Position numbers and translations under genes: made by a program
In this document: in pieces, positions 17,375 to 26,277 of the stretch
How positions within the stretch are numbered: the first letter of the stretch is position 1
Layout: each line of letters begins with the position of its first letter
The notes under the pieces: generated by a model
Told to the model about the DNA's origin: nothing
Seen by the model: the letters and a program-made list of their open reading frames with translations, nothing else
The model's database searches: none
From: Bacillus sp. 7884-1
Lineage (GTDB): Bacteria > Bacillota > Bacilli > Bacillales > Cytobacillaceae
Direction of reading: 5' to 3'
DNA length: 33,409 bases
NCBI RefSeq assembly: GCF_002272245.1
Contig: NZ_NPDD01000206.1
Span: forward strand, 1-33,409

Positions 17375-18307
17375 ATGAAACAAATCTATTTTATTATCAA
17401 TCCAAAGGCTAGAAATGGCTACAGTTTAAAGGTCTGGGGAAAAGTCGAAACAAAACTAATGGATGATAAGATTCCTTACTTGGCTTTCTTTACAGAACAC
17501 CATGGTCATGCAATCCAGCTGGCTGCACAAATTGCTGAAGGGAATAATGAGCAAAAAGTCATTATTGCAGTCGGCGGTGACGGAACAATAAGCGAAGTAA
17601 TGAATGGGATTGCAAAATATAACAATATCACTTTGGGATTCGTGCCTGGAGGTTCGGGAAATGATTTTTCAAGAGGGTTTCAAATTCCGTCAAATCCAGA
17701 AGAAGCATTAAAAGTGATTCTTAGATTAATGAATGAGGAGGTACCTTCCATAGATATTGGAAAGGTCACCATGAAGGATCATTCTGAGCATTATTTTATT
17801 AATAATATGGGGGCAGGGTTTGACGCTTTAATTTCTTATGAAGTGAACCATTCAAAAACAAAAGCCTGGCTCAATAAACTATCTTTAGGCCGGATGGTTT
17901 ATGTGTTTTTTTTACTAAAAAAACTCTTTTCTTATAAATGTACAACAATTGATTTATCAATTGACGGCAATAGGCATATACTTGAACAAACATGGTTTGT
18001 AACTGTTTCCAATCAACCCTATTACGGGGGAGGCATGATGATTGCTCCTGATGCCGTCCCAGATGATGGTCTATTAGATATTACAGTAGTTCATCAATTA
18101 TCAAAATTAAAGCTATTATTGGTCTTTATTAGCGTATTCTGGGGTAAACATATACATTTTAAAGAGGTAAAAACATTCAAGGGGCGAATGGTTACCATTC
18201 ATTCTGAATCCTCTTTATATGTCCATGCTGACGGTGAAGATATTGGGTTTACTCCCCTAAATATTCATGTCCAAACAAAAACACTAAAAGTATTAACGAG
18301 GGTGTGA
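17375..18307 (+). CDS. ytlR: diacylglycerol kinase-family lipid kinase YtlR
   Basis: A 310-residue soluble lipid kinase of the DAGK_cat family. The nucleotide-binding motif GGDGT is at residues 67-71 and the second conserved block, PGGSGNDFSRG, is at 91-101. The C-terminal beta-rich lobe with SLYVHADGEDIG completes the fold. It transfers phosphate from ATP to a lipid head group such as diacylglycerol, though the substrate of this branch is not fixed. The ATG at 17375 has AAAGGTTGG upstream. It is the middle gene of a probable thpR-ytlR-amyX unit. Confidence 0.88.
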   Translation: MKQIYFIINPKARNGYSLKVWGKVETKLMDDKIPYLAFFTEHHGHAIQLAAQIAEGNNEQKVIIAVGGDGTISEVMNGIAKYNNITLGFVPGGSGNDFSRGFQIPSNPEEALKVILRLMNEEVPSIDIGKVTMKDHSEHYFINNMGAGFDALISYEVNHSKTKAWLNKLSLGRMVYVFFLLKKLFSYKCTTIDLSIDGNRHILEQTWFVTVSNQPYYGGGMMIAPDAVPDDGLLDITVVHQLSKLKLLLVFISVFWGKHIHFKEVKTFKGRMVTIHSESSLYVHADGEDIGFTPLNIHVQTKTLKVLTRV

Positions 18308-18344
18308 AGTATGCGAGAAACTGTTCTGAAAGAGGGGGACTCGA

Positions 18345-20492
18345 ATGAACTCCAATAACCGTGATTTCCAAGCCTATTTAGATGAGATGGATATCATTAC
18401 GATACTTCTTCCACTTACCTATCACCATGGATTGTCTTCCACATTCTCAATTTTAGATGAATCACAAAAAGTTACAACCTTGCAAATTATTAAAAAGCAT
18501 CAAATAGAAAATAATAATAAATATATTTGTCGGCTTGAAGAGGAAATTTCTTTTGGTCATCCTTATTGGATTATCGATGAGCATGGCGGAAAAACCGAAT
18601 TACAAATAGGAGCTGTCATTCGAACAGATTCATTTGATGAAAAATTTTTCTATGTTGGAAATGACCTAGGTGTTAGTATTGATGAAAATCAAACACAATT
18701 TAAATTGTGGGCTCCTACAGCGGCACAGGTAAAATTAAAATTAAGACAGCCAAACAGCACTTTCTCCGAAATCATCAAGATGAGACGTGAAGCAAAAGGT
18801 GTATGGTCAGTGGTTGTTCATTCAGATTTAGAACTTTATCAATATACTTTCTTAGTCCTTGTAAACCAGGAATGGCGTGAATCTGTTGATCCATATGCTG
18901 TTGCTGTTACCGCAAATGGGGAGCTTGGGGTAGTAGTGAAATTAGAGAAGACCCGCAGGAAGAAAACTTTCTTGCCTCCTATTGAAAATCCGGTGGATGC
19001 GATTATTTATGAAACACACATCAGGGATTTCACCATCCACCCTGACAGCGGCGTCAAACATAAAGGACTCTATTTAGGCGCTGGTGAGCTAAATACAAAA
19101 GGGAAAGACGGTGAACCTACTGGACTCTCCTATGTAAAGGATTTAGGAATCACTCATATTGAATTCCTGCCTTTTAATGATTTTGCAGGAGTTGATGAAA
19201 CTGAGCCTAATAAAGAGTATAACTGGGGATATAACCCCCTTCATTTTAATGTCCCAGAGGGCTCTTATTCGTCTAATCCTTCCGACCCTTATGCACGAAT
19301 CATTGAACTTAAACAATTAATTGATGCTATCCATAGTCAAGGTATAAGAGTCATTATGGATGTGGTTTACAACCATGTATATATCAGGGAAACCTCTTCC
19401 TTTGAAAAAGTAGTGCCAGGTTATTACTTTCGACACAATGAACTCGGTTTTCCATCGAATGGAACAGGAGTTGGAAATGATATTGCCTCAGAGAGGAAAA
19501 TGGTGAGAAAATTCATCCTTGATTCCATCCGCTTTTGGATGGAGGAATATCATATTGATGGTTTTCGCTTTGATTTAATGGGGATTTTGGATATTGATAC
19601 AATGAAGGAAGTCAGAAAGACTTGTGACAGCATTCAAGAGGAGACCTTGATTATTGGAGAAGGGTGGAACTTGAATACGCCGCTTCCAATGGACAAAAAG
19701 GCAATCATTCGGAATCAATCGAAGCTTCCTGACATAGCCCAATTTAATGATAAGTTTCGCGATAAGATAAAGGGGAATACTTTTTATTTGTATGATAAAG
19801 GGTATGTCCTTGGAAACGAGCATTACTATGAGGAGGCAAAAGAGGTAATAATTGGGAGCGTAGGAATTGATAAAGAAGGAAGTGGTCTTCTATCAAATCC
19901 TTCACAATCTGTGAACTATGTTGAATGTCATGATAATCATACAATGTGGGATAAACTACTATCCTGTCTGCCCGATATGGATGAATTACTGCATATAAAA
20001 TATCATAGGCTTGCAACAGGACTTATATTACTATCTCAGGGTATTCCTTTTCTTCACAGTGGTCAGGAGTTCTTTCGTACCAAGCGAGGAGATGGAAACA
20101 GTTACAAATCTCCGGATCATATCAACCAGCTCGATTGGAATCGTAAGCAGCTTTACTCAGACAATGTAAAATATATTAAAGGATTAATACAATTAAGAAA
20201 ACAGTTTCCATGCTTCCGACTAAAAACGGGCGATGATGTACGGGATTGTATTCAGGTTTTACCTCTGCCAATTCCACTCATTGGCTATAGCATTCAAAAT
20301 CAAAATCATGATTTCACTGAAGTACTTTTACTAATTAATCCTTTGAGAAGTAAACAGTCCATCCAGATTCCTGATGGCAACTGGAGTGTTCTCGTTGATG
20401 ATAAAAAGGTGGAAATTCTATCCAAACGAGCAGTTTCGGGTAAAGAAATGGTGCTGGAACCGGTTTGTTTAACCATTTTAGCAAAAAAATAG
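18345..20492 (+). CDS. amyX: type I pullulanase
   Basis: A 715-residue GH13 debranching enzyme that hydrolyses alpha-1,6 links in pullulan, amylopectin and glycogen. After an N-terminal beta-sandwich comes a CBM48 region (around residues 100-200), then the catalytic barrel. YNWGYNP, near residue 291, is the type I pullulanase signature. The catalytic set is D410 in DGFRFDLMG, E439 in IIGEGWN, and D530 in ECHDNH. No signal peptide is seen, so it is cytoplasmic and acts on internal glycogen or imported dextrins. The ATG at 18345 has GAGGGGG upstream. It is the last gene of its unit and ends at a terminator. Confidence 0.95.
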   Translation: MNSNNRDFQAYLDEMDIITILLPLTYHHGLSSTFSILDESQKVTTLQIIKKHQIENNNKYICRLEEEISFGHPYWIIDEHGGKTELQIGAVIRTDSFDEKFFYVGNDLGVSIDENQTQFKLWAPTAAQVKLKLRQPNSTFSEIIKMRREAKGVWSVVVHSDLELYQYTFLVLVNQEWRESVDPYAVAVTANGELGVVVKLEKTRRKKTFLPPIENPVDAIIYETHIRDFTIHPDSGVKHKGLYLGAGELNTKGKDGEPTGLSYVKDLGITHIEFLPFNDFAGVDETEPNKEYNWGYNPLHFNVPEGSYSSNPSDPYARIIELKQLIDAIHSQGIRVIMDVVYNHVYIRETSSFEKVVPGYYFRHNELGFPSNGTGVGNDIASERKMVRKFILDSIRFWMEEYHIDGFRFDLMGILDIDTMKEVRKTCDSIQEETLIIGEGWNLNTPLPMDKKAIIRNQSKLPDIAQFNDKFRDKIKGNTFYLYDKGYVLGNEHYYEEAKEVIIGSVGIDKEGSGLLSNPSQSVNYVECHDNHTMWDKLLSCLPDMDELLHIKYHRLATGLILLSQGIPFLHSGQEFFRTKRGDGNSYKSPDHINQLDWNRKQLYSDNVKYIKGLIQLRKQFPCFRLKTGDDVRDCIQVLPLPIPLIGYSIQNQNHDFTEVLLLINPLRSKQSIQIPDGNWSVLVDDKKVEILSKRAVSGKEMVLEPVCLTILAKK

Positions 20493-20548
20493 TTTATTCA
20501 GTTGTACTTGACGACCAAAGCTAATTGGAGATAAAATTTAGTAAGATG

Positions 20549-20583
20549 GCTATTGTGTGTTATTGTCCAATAGCTTTTTTTAT
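20549..20583 (+). terminator. terminator after amyX
   Basis: GCTATTG (20549-20555) pairs with CAATAGC (20568-20574), and a run of T residues follows. The loop of 12 nt is long. Confidence 0.75.
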
Positions 20584-20678
20584 TTTATTAAAATAGATTT
20601 TAGAATTTTTCTGATATAACTACTAAATGGGAGTTACTAAATCCATTTGAGAACGGCATACATTGAAGGTGAACAATT

Positions 20679-21452
20679 TTGGAACATATATTAGGACAAG
20701 AATGGGAGATTGTCCCTGCGGGGGGCGCAACGGGAGAGGCCTTTTATGCAAGCTATAATGACCAAAGGCTTTTTCTAAAACGCAATTCCTCTCCATTTCT
20801 AGCAGTATTATCTGCAGAAGGAATCGTCCCAAAGCTTGTTTGGACAAAACGATTGGAAAACGGAGATGTGATTACAGCACAGCAATGGCTTCCTGGGCGT
20901 GAATTGAAGCCCCGTGATATGAATCATGAAAATGTTGCGAGGATGCTTAGGAAGATTCACCGCTCTGAACCGATGGTAGGGATGTTAAGCAGGCTTGAAA
21001 AGCAGCCCCTGCAGCCAGAAGCGATTTTTCAATCAGTTGTCGTGGATCTGGACGAAGAAGTGTTATCGTTACCTGTTGTAATAGATACTCTGAGTTTTCT
21101 ATTACAACAGGTTGAAAATGTCTTCTGTGAAGAAAAAGTTGTTTGTCATGGAGATGTCAACCACAACAACTGGCTGCTAACAGAAGACAACCAGTTGTAT
21201 TTAATTGACTGGGATGGTGCAATGATAGCAGACCCTGCGATTGACCTCGGAATGCTGCTTTATTGTTATATACCTGAAGATAATTGGACTAGCTGGTTAG
21301 CCATGTACGGTAAACCTTTAACAGAAAACTTAAAACTCAGAATGAAATGGTATGTTGCACTTCAAACTCTCTATTCCATTCAATTTTACAAAAACAAGGA
21401 CCGGCTAGAGGAAATGGATAAATGGATCAATTTCTTAAATGATCTATTGTAA
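20679..21452 (+). CDS. ytmP: phosphotransferase-family kinase YtmP
   Basis: A 257-residue protein with the APH/choline kinase fold. K34 sits in the LFLK strand, the catalytic loop is H157-G158-D159 followed by NHNN (N164), and the metal-binding D177 lies in LIDWDG. Substrates of this branch are unknown; small alcohols or amino sugars are typical for the fold. The start is a TTG at 20679 with an AAGGTGA site. The stop codon abuts the stop of the opposing ytzH with no gap and no terminator between them, so its mRNA must extend antisense into ytzH. Confidence 0.82.
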   Translation: MEHILGQEWEIVPAGGATGEAFYASYNDQRLFLKRNSSPFLAVLSAEGIVPKLVWTKRLENGDVITAQQWLPGRELKPRDMNHENVARMLRKIHRSEPMVGMLSRLEKQPLQPEAIFQSVVVDLDEEVLSLPVVIDTLSFLLQQVENVFCEEKVVCHGDVNHNNWLLTEDNQLYLIDWDGAMIADPAIDLGMLLYCYIPEDNWTSWLAMYGKPLTENLKLRMKWYVALQTLYSIQFYKNKDRLEEMDKWINFLNDLL

Positions 21453-21731
21453 TCAGGAGTACGTATCAATATTTGAGACCCATTGTGATAAGTTATCCTG
21501 ATTAGAAAGAATATGCTCGTCTAGGTCTGCACTCCCGGCACCATGCTGACTGTAATTATATACCTTCTGTAAAATGCTTTTAACATTTTGATCAATCTGT
21601 GTGTTAACCATCAGAGATTTCACTAATCGTTCCAATTGTTCACATTCGGAAACAGACCCACAGCAATCGGTTTGATGATTATTTAATATATCTTTTAGTA
21701 ATGAAACTTGGTCCTGATGACTTAATGGCAT
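21453..21731 (-). CDS. ytzH: YtzH-like protein
   Basis: A 92-residue hydrophilic protein like the small YtzH family of Bacillus. It contains the conserved CCGSVSECEQLERLVKSL stretch near residues 22-40, with three cysteines, and looks mostly helical. I place the start at the ATG at 21731, preceded by AAAGGGTG. An in-frame GTG at 21773 lies inside a hairpin without a ribosome binding site. Function is unknown. It is embedded between ytmP and trmB, both on the other strand, as in B. subtilis from memory. I see no clear promoter. Confidence 0.75.
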   Translation of the reverse strand: MPLSHQDQVSLLKDILNNHQTDCCGSVSECEQLERLVKSLMVNTQIDQNVKSILQKVYNYSQHGAGSADLDEHILSNQDNLSQWVSNIDTYS

Positions 21732-21759
21732 GTTTTGGTACACCCTTTCAAGTGAAAAT

Positions 21760-21797
21760 AAAAAAGAATTCACAGTTAGGTTGTGAATTCTTTTTTT
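21760..21797. terminator. symmetric hairpin between ytzH and trmB
   Basis: GAATTCACA (21766-21774) pairs with TGTGAATTC (21782-21790) around a 7-nt loop. The stem is extended by A6 on the left and T7 on the right, so it looks like an intrinsic terminator in both directions. On the plus strand it would end ytmP transcripts before trmB. On the minus strand it stands only 28 bp before the ytzH start codon. Confidence 0.75.
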
Positions 21798-21866
21798 GTT
21801 TATACATTAATGGGAAACCCCATTATTACCAATAATAAAAACAATATAAGATTTAGGAGTGGCAAA

Positions 21867-22508
21867 ATGAGACTTAGAAATAAACCTTGGGCAAAGGAAA
21901 GGATAGAGGCACACCCTCAATATATTGTCGCTAACCCAGAGAATTTCAAGGGGAAGTGGAATGAAGTATTTAATAATGAACAGCCTCTTCATATAGAGGT
22001 AGGGACTGGAAAAGGCCGGTTTATTACTGAAATGGCTAAGGCCCATCCTGATATCAACTATATGGGAATAGAAATTTATGATTCCGTTATCGTTGCTGCT
22101 TTAGATCGATTAATTGAAGAAGATTTACCAAACTTAAGACTTCTCAATGTCAATGCAAGTGATTTAAATAAATACTTTGAAAAAAATGATGTCAATAGAG
22201 TCTACTTGAATTTTTCCGATCCATGGCCAAAGACTCGCCATGAAAAAAGAAGGTTAACCTATAAGGATTACTTGAAGCTTTATGAAAACATTTTGGTTGA
22301 TAAAGGGGAAATTCATTTTAAAACTGATAATCAAGGCTTGTTTGAATACTCATTAAAGAGTTTTTCTGAATATGGTTTATTATTAACCTTCCTAAGCCTT
22401 GATCTTCATAAAAGTGAATTTGAAGGAAATATCATGACAGAATATGAGGAAAAATTCTCTGAAATGGGAAACCGAATCTACCGTTGTGAAGTAAAATATC
22501 AGAACTAA
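21867..22508 (+). CDS. trmB: tRNA (guanine-N7)-methyltransferase TrmB
   Basis: A 213-residue SAM-dependent methyltransferase that makes m7G46 in the variable loop of tRNAs. The SAM motif is [11 protein letters not shown], near residues 44-54. The family-specific [18 protein letters not shown] stretch, near 117-134, is intact, and the C-terminal T-x-Y-E-x-K-F block ([13 protein letters not shown]) is present. The ATG at 21867 has a TTAGGAG site and gives the family's usual length. An upstream in-frame extension starts in the preceding hairpin and is not real. In B. subtilis the locus is ytmQ. A terminator follows. Confidence 0.96.
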   Translation: MRLRNKPWAKERIEAHPQYIVANPENFKGKWNEVFNNEQPLHIEVGTGKGRFITEMAKAHPDINYMGIEIYDSVIVAALDRLIEEDLPNLRLLNVNASDLNKYFEKNDVNRVYLNFSDPWPKTRHEKRRLTYKDYLKLYENILVDKGEIHFKTDNQGLFEYSLKSFSEYGLLLTFLSLDLHKSEFEGNIMTEYEEKFSEMGNRIYRCEVKYQN

Positions 22509-22513
22509 TATCT

Positions 22514-22545
22514 AAGGACAGTCTATTCAAAAGACTGTCCTTTTT
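22514..22545 (+). terminator. terminator after trmB
   Basis: AAGGACAGTC (22514-22523) pairs with GACTGTCCTT (22533-22542), and further T residues follow. Confidence 0.9.
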
Positions 22546-22588
22546 GTATATGGTAAAATATATGTAATAGTTCAAAGGGGGGAAAGAA

Positions 22589-23428
22589 ATGGAGACTTTA
22601 AAAATTGGCAGAGTGGTGCTTACGTGGCTTTCAGGTGGTGTGACAAACTTAGACGGCGGCGCAATGTTTGGTGTCGTCCCAAAAGCGTTATGGTCGAAAA
22701 GGTATCAACCTAATGAAAATAATCTAATTGAACTTCCTACAGATCCAATCTTAATCCAAATGGATGGAAAAAATATCTTACTGGAGGCAGGACTTGGAAA
22801 GGGAAAACTATCAGAAAAACAGCTTAGAAATTTTGGAGTTACAGCAGAATCAGATGTAGACGGCTCTTTGAATAAATTAGGGTTAGATCCAAAGGATATT
22901 GATTATGTTTTAATGACTCATATGCACAATGATCATGTTGGCGGACTGACGAGGCTGGAGGATGGACTTTATAAGTCCACATTCCCAAATGCCACAATTA
23001 TCACTTCAGGTATTGAATGGGATGAAATGAGAAATCCGAATATCCGCTCAAAAAGTACATATTGGAAGGAAAATTGGGAGGCAATTCAATCACAGGTTAT
23101 GACCTTTGATGAAAAATGGAGTTTGGGAGCCATTAGTTTGTATCATACTGGCGGTCATAGTAATGGACATTCTATCGTGCTTATCGAGGATGAGGGTGAA
23201 ATGGCTATCCATATGGCAGACATAATGCCTACACATGCCCATAAAAATCCACTATGGGTCATGGCATATGATGATTATCCAATGGACTCGATTGCAGCCA
23301 AAGAGAAATGGAGTGCCTATGTGATGGATAAGGATGTATGGTTTACTTTTTATCATGATACATATTATCGTGCAGTCAAATGGGGAACAGATGGGCAAAT
23401 TCAGGACAGTATAAAGAGGGGAAAATAA
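22589..23428 (+). CDS. ytnP: metallo-beta-lactamase-fold hydrolase YtnP
   Basis: A 279-residue MBL-fold enzyme. The zinc motif HMHNDH is at residues 111-116, the next ligand is H190 in HTGGHSNGH, and D211 bridges the metals in MADIMP. A C-terminal histidine in FYHDTYY fits the dinuclear site. B. subtilis YtnP has been reported to quench signals as a lactonase, so hydrolysis of lactone-type signals is the best guess. There is no signal peptide. The ATG at 22589 has a very strong AAAGGGGGG site. It is a single-gene unit. Confidence 0.88.
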   Translation: METLKIGRVVLTWLSGGVTNLDGGAMFGVVPKALWSKRYQPNENNLIELPTDPILIQMDGKNILLEAGLGKGKLSEKQLRNFGVTAESDVDGSLNKLGLDPKDIDYVLMTHMHNDHVGGLTRLEDGLYKSTFPNATIITSGIEWDEMRNPNIRSKSTYWKENWEAIQSQVMTFDEKWSLGAISLYHTGGHSNGHSIVLIEDEGEMAIHMADIMPTHAHKNPLWVMAYDDYPMDSIAAKEKWSAYVMDKDVWFTFYHDTYYRAVKWGTDGQIQDSIKRGK

Positions 23429-23439
23429 GGTCAGTATAT

Positions 23440-23470
23440 AAAAAAAGCCGTACCTTTATGGATACGGCTT
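23440..23470 (-). terminator. terminator for the small membrane protein gene (and ytnP)
   Basis: AGCCGTA (23446-23452) pairs with TACGGCT (23463-23469), with inner CC/GG pairs. The minus strand reads into seven T residues, so the main use is for the minus-strand gene. Confidence 0.8.
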
Positions 23471-23476
23471 CTGCCT

Positions 23477-23803
23477 TTATAGGGCTAAGTCTGTCGAGGC
23501 TTTAACGTCTAAAAGGGTTCCGGTCGATGCGTCCGCAATAAATTCGAACTGTTCATTTACTCCATTCTGACTTTTTGAGATTCCGCCCTTATACACCTGA
23601 TACTTGATTTGATGCTTCTCAAAAGGCTCCGTTACCATATGTATCCAAGAGCCGCTAATTGGTCCATTTTGGTTAAATTGCTTTTTCACATTCTCTAAAA
23701 CTTTTTCAGGTGATACATATGTTTTTTGTGAAATGATTTCCTTAACGGCATAGCCGCTGATTACTCCAACAGCAGCACCGAGGATAAATGATTTCCAGTT
23801 CAT
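23477..23803 (-). CDS. small membrane-anchored PepSY-like protein
   Basis: A 108-residue protein with one N-terminal hydrophobic segment (about residues 5-23, glycine-rich) that acts as an anchor or uncleaved signal. The remainder outside the membrane resembles a PepSY-type fold: a helix (SPEKVLENVKKQF), then strands ending in EFIADASTGTLLDV. The start is the ATG at 23803, since GGAGGTG lies about 6 nt upstream; an upstream in-frame start at 23824 lies before that site. From memory, a similar small protein (ytzB) lies between ytnP and ytoP in B. subtilis, but I do not assert identity. Function is unknown. Confidence 0.7.
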   Translation of the reverse strand: MNWKSFILGAAVGVISGYAVKEIISQKTYVSPEKVLENVKKQFNQNGPISGSWIHMVTEPFEKHQIKYQVYKGGISKSQNGVNEQFEFIADASTGTLLDVKASTDLAL

Positions 23804-23894
23804 AAGGCACCTCCAAAATTTCAAATTTGCTCTTGTTTCCAGTATATCTCATTTAGCAGGCAGAACATAATAAATCCTTATGACAAATTTATTG

Positions 23895-23924
23895 TTGGTA
23901 TGGGAGCCAGAATTTCAGTAGAAT
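23895..23924 (+). promoter_or_regulatory. candidate promoter of ytoP
   Basis: TTGGTA (23895-23900) and TAGAAT (23919-23924) are 18 bp apart, upstream of ytoP. Confidence 0.4.
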
Positions 23925-23971
23925 AAAAACATACATATGGATTATTAACACATTTAAGGGGGAATTTTATT

Positions 23972-25045
23972 TTGAACGAACAAACATTAAATCTGTTCAA
24001 AACCTTAACAGAGCTTCCGGGAGCACCTGGAAATGAACATTTAGTAAGAAATTTTATGAGAGAGCAGTTATCTCAATATGCAGATGAAATAGTCCAAGAT
24101 AAATTAGGCAGTATTTTTGGAGTTAAAAAAGGGAATCAAAATGGTCCAACAATCATGGTTGCAGGACATATGGATGAAGTTGGTTTTATGGTAACGGCCA
24201 TTACCGATAATGGAATGCTGAGGTTTCAACCGCTCGGTGGCTGGTGGAGTCAGGTCTTATTAGCTCAGCGTGTTCAGGTGATGACAAATAATGGACCTGT
24301 TATTGGTGTCGTAGGCTCCATTCCTCCGCACCTATTAGCTGAAGCACAGCGCAACAAACCAATGGAAATGAAAAATATGTTAATTGATATTGGTGCTGAC
24401 GATCGAGAGGACGCAGAAAGAATTGGAATTAGGCCAGGTCAGGCTATCCTGCCAATTTGTCCATTTACCCCTATGGCTAACGAAAAGAAAATACTTGCTA
24501 AAGCTTGGGATAATCGTTATGGCTGTGGACTAGCAATTGAACTGCTTCAAGAAGTAAAAGATGAAACCTTGCCGAATATTCTATATTCTGGGGCAACTGT
24601 TCAAGAGGAAGTAGGTCTTCGCGGTGCACAAACAGCTGCCAATATGATTAATCCAGATATCTTTTTTGCATTAGATGCGAGCCCAGCTAACGATATGTCA
24701 GGAAGTAAATCAGAATTTGGTCAATTAGGTAAGGGAGCGCTGCTTCGCATTCTTGACAGATCCATGGTGACACACCGAGGAATGAGAGAGTTCATTCTCG
24801 ATACAGCAGAGACTAACAAAATCCCTTATCAATACTTTGTTTCACAAGGTGGTACCGATGCAGGTCGTGTGCATCAATCCAACGAAGGAGTTCCAAGCGG
24901 TGTAATCGGTATTTGTTCACGTTACATTCATACACATGCTTCCATGATCCATATCGATGACTATGCTGCTGCAAAAGAACTAATCGTAAAACTTGTAAAG
25001 GCTTGTGATCAAACAACTGTAGATACCATTAAGGCAAACAGTTAA
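23972..25045 (+). CDS. ytoP: M42-family aminopeptidase YtoP
   Basis: A 357-residue dizinc aminopeptidase of the M42 (glutamyl aminopeptidase/PepA) family. Metal and catalytic blocks are visible: GHMDEVGFM near residues 66-74, AWDNRYGCG (D near 183), VQEEVGLRG with the catalytic glutamates near 213-214, a DASPAND aspartate near 235, and the final histidine in [10 protein letters not shown]. These enzymes form large multimers and trim N-terminal residues from short peptides. The start is a TTG at 23972 with AAGGGGGAA upstream. The gene ends at a hairpin that also looks deceptively like a start site for the next gene. Confidence 0.93.
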   Translation: MNEQTLNLFKTLTELPGAPGNEHLVRNFMREQLSQYADEIVQDKLGSIFGVKKGNQNGPTIMVAGHMDEVGFMVTAITDNGMLRFQPLGGWWSQVLLAQRVQVMTNNGPVIGVVGSIPPHLLAEAQRNKPMEMKNMLIDIGADDREDAERIGIRPGQAILPICPFTPMANEKKILAKAWDNRYGCGLAIELLQEVKDETLPNILYSGATVQEEVGLRGAQTAANMINPDIFFALDASPANDMSGSKSEFGQLGKGALLRILDRSMVTHRGMREFILDTAETNKIPYQYFVSQGGTDAGRVHQSNEGVPSGVIGICSRYIHTHASMIHIDDYAAAKELIVKLVKACDQTTVDTIKANS

Positions 25046-25056
25046 TTTACACTCTG

Positions 25057-25084
25057 AGGAGGCATAGATATGCCTTCTTTTTAT
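25057..25084 (+). terminator. terminator after ytoP
   Basis: AGGAGGCAT (25057-25065) pairs with ATGCCTTCT (25070-25078) around AGAT, then TTTTATTT follows. The left arm imitates a ribosome binding site and the right arm begins with ATG. Confidence 0.75.
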
Positions 25085-25105
25085 TTGGAAATGGAGAGAG
25101 AAGGA

Positions 25106-25624
25106 ATGAAAATAATTATTGGGTCAAATAATCCTGCAAAAGTGGCTGCAGTAAAAAATGCATTTCACTATCAACAAACGGAGTTTCTTTCGTTAGACAT
25201 CCCTTCTGGAGTCAGTGAACAACCATTCTCAGACGAAGAGACCATTAAGGGAGCGATCAATCGGGCAGTGGGTGCATTGAAAATGGGAAATGGTGAAATT
25301 GGAATCGGTCTTGAGGGTGGAGTACAGGAAACCACACATGGTTTATTATTATGTAATTGGGGTGCACTGGCTGCGAAGGATATAGAGCCAATTATTGCTG
25401 GGGGGGCGAGATTTCTCCTGCCTGAAGAGATTGCAGACAGATTAAGAGCAGGAGAAGAACTTGGGCCAGTAATGGATGACTATGCAAAAAAGGAAAATGT
25501 CCGCAAGAACGAAGGAGCTGTAGGAATTTTTACTAATGGATTAATTAATCGTTCAGAGATGTTTTCTCATATCATGAATCTTTTAGTGGGGCAATTTCAC
25601 TATCAAAAAGCCTCAAATAAATAA
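25106..25624 (+). CDS. DUF84 inosine/xanthosine triphosphatase-like protein
   Basis: A 172-residue protein of the DUF84 (YjjX/NTPase_I-T) family. It begins IIIGSNNPAKVAAVKNAF, the nucleotide-binding start of the ITPase-like fold, and contains the family blocks SDEETIKGAINRA and IGLEGGV. Relatives hydrolyse non-canonical purine triphosphates such as ITP and XTP, which protects nucleic acids; the activity here is inferred. I choose the ATG at 25106 with GGAGAGAGAAGGA upstream. The in-frame ATG at 25070 falls in the right arm of the ytoP terminator. A candidate promoter is not obvious. Confidence 0.82.
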   Translation: MKIIIGSNNPAKVAAVKNAFHYQQTEFLSLDIPSGVSEQPFSDEETIKGAINRAVGALKMGNGEIGIGLEGGVQETTHGLLLCNWGALAAKDIEPIIAGGARFLLPEEIADRLRAGEELGPVMDDYAKKENVRKNEGAVGIFTNGLINRSEMFSHIMNLLVGQFHYQKASNK

Positions 25625-25682
25625 AAATTGCACAAATTATAGAAAATACTTCCTATTTCGACAACAATAATCGACAAAAGAC

Positions 25683-25712
25683 TTGTCTTTTGAATATTAT
25701 GGAAGGTATGAT
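25683..25712 (+). promoter_or_regulatory. candidate promoter of the lipoprotein-ytpP unit
   Basis: TTGTCT (25683-25688) and TATGAT (25707-25712) are 18 bp apart. Transcription would then begin near 25720, past the ATG at 25714, which bears on the start codon of the next gene. Confidence 0.4.
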
Positions 25713-25713
25713 A

Positions 25714-26265
25714 ATGATAGGACAATTTTCATTTAGGAGGCGAAGAAAGCTGAAATTCTTTAATGCCATATTGATTATAATCTTATCAGTTATCTTATTG
25801 AGTGCATGTGGAAAATCAAATTTCGAAACAGAGAGTAAAGAAACGATTGAAGCGGTAAAAGAAGCACTAAATGAAAAGGCGAAAGAAACAAATAAAAAGA
25901 GTGACGATATTAACTTTTATTTGCCCTTCGGTTATGAAATCGAAGATGAATCTCCAAATAATATCCTTTTAAAAAATGGATCAAAACAATATATTCTTTT
26001 TAATAATCCCCAAGAAAATAAAGTCAGTGATGTAGTATATAAATCTACAGTTGCGCAAAATAAAGACCTTGAGATAAATGAACAATTCAAGAAGAGTAAT
26101 CAGTTTGGATATTTGATCATAAAGAATCTCGAAGAAGATATGAATGAAATGACGATTGGTATTGGCGGAACCAAGATCACTACTTTGATTAAAACAAGCA
26201 GCTTAAAAAATGAAGCAGCAGTAATGACGCAAATTGTAAAATCAGTAGAAAATGAAAAACAATAG
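25714..26265 (+). CDS. predicted lipoprotein of unknown function
   Basis: I do not recognise the family. The N-terminus has a basic stretch (FRRRRKLKFF), a hydrophobic core and a lipobox LLSAC, so the mature protein should be a membrane-anchored lipoprotein of about 150 hydrophilic residues. Two starts are possible. The ATG at 25714 has GGAAGG 7 nt upstream and gives 183 residues. A CTG at 25750 has a perfect AGGAGG (25735-25740) 9 nt upstream and would give a compact 20-residue signal peptide ending in the lipobox. The stop codon overlaps the ribosome binding site of ytpP, so the two genes are very likely cotranscribed and coupled. Confidence 0.75.
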   Translation: MIGQFSFRRRRKLKFFNAILIIILSVILLSACGKSNFETESKETIEAVKEALNEKAKETNKKSDDINFYLPFGYEIEDESPNNILLKNGSKQYILFNNPQENKVSDVVYKSTVAQNKDLEINEQFKKSNQFGYLIIKNLEEDMNEMTIGIGGTKITTLIKTSSLKNEAAVMTQIVKSVENEKQ

Positions 26266-26277
26266 GAGGCGTTGACG

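Noticed and set aside
21783..21866. N-terminal extension of trmB
   Set aside because: It begins in the terminator hairpin with no ribosome binding site and makes the protein longer than the family norm.
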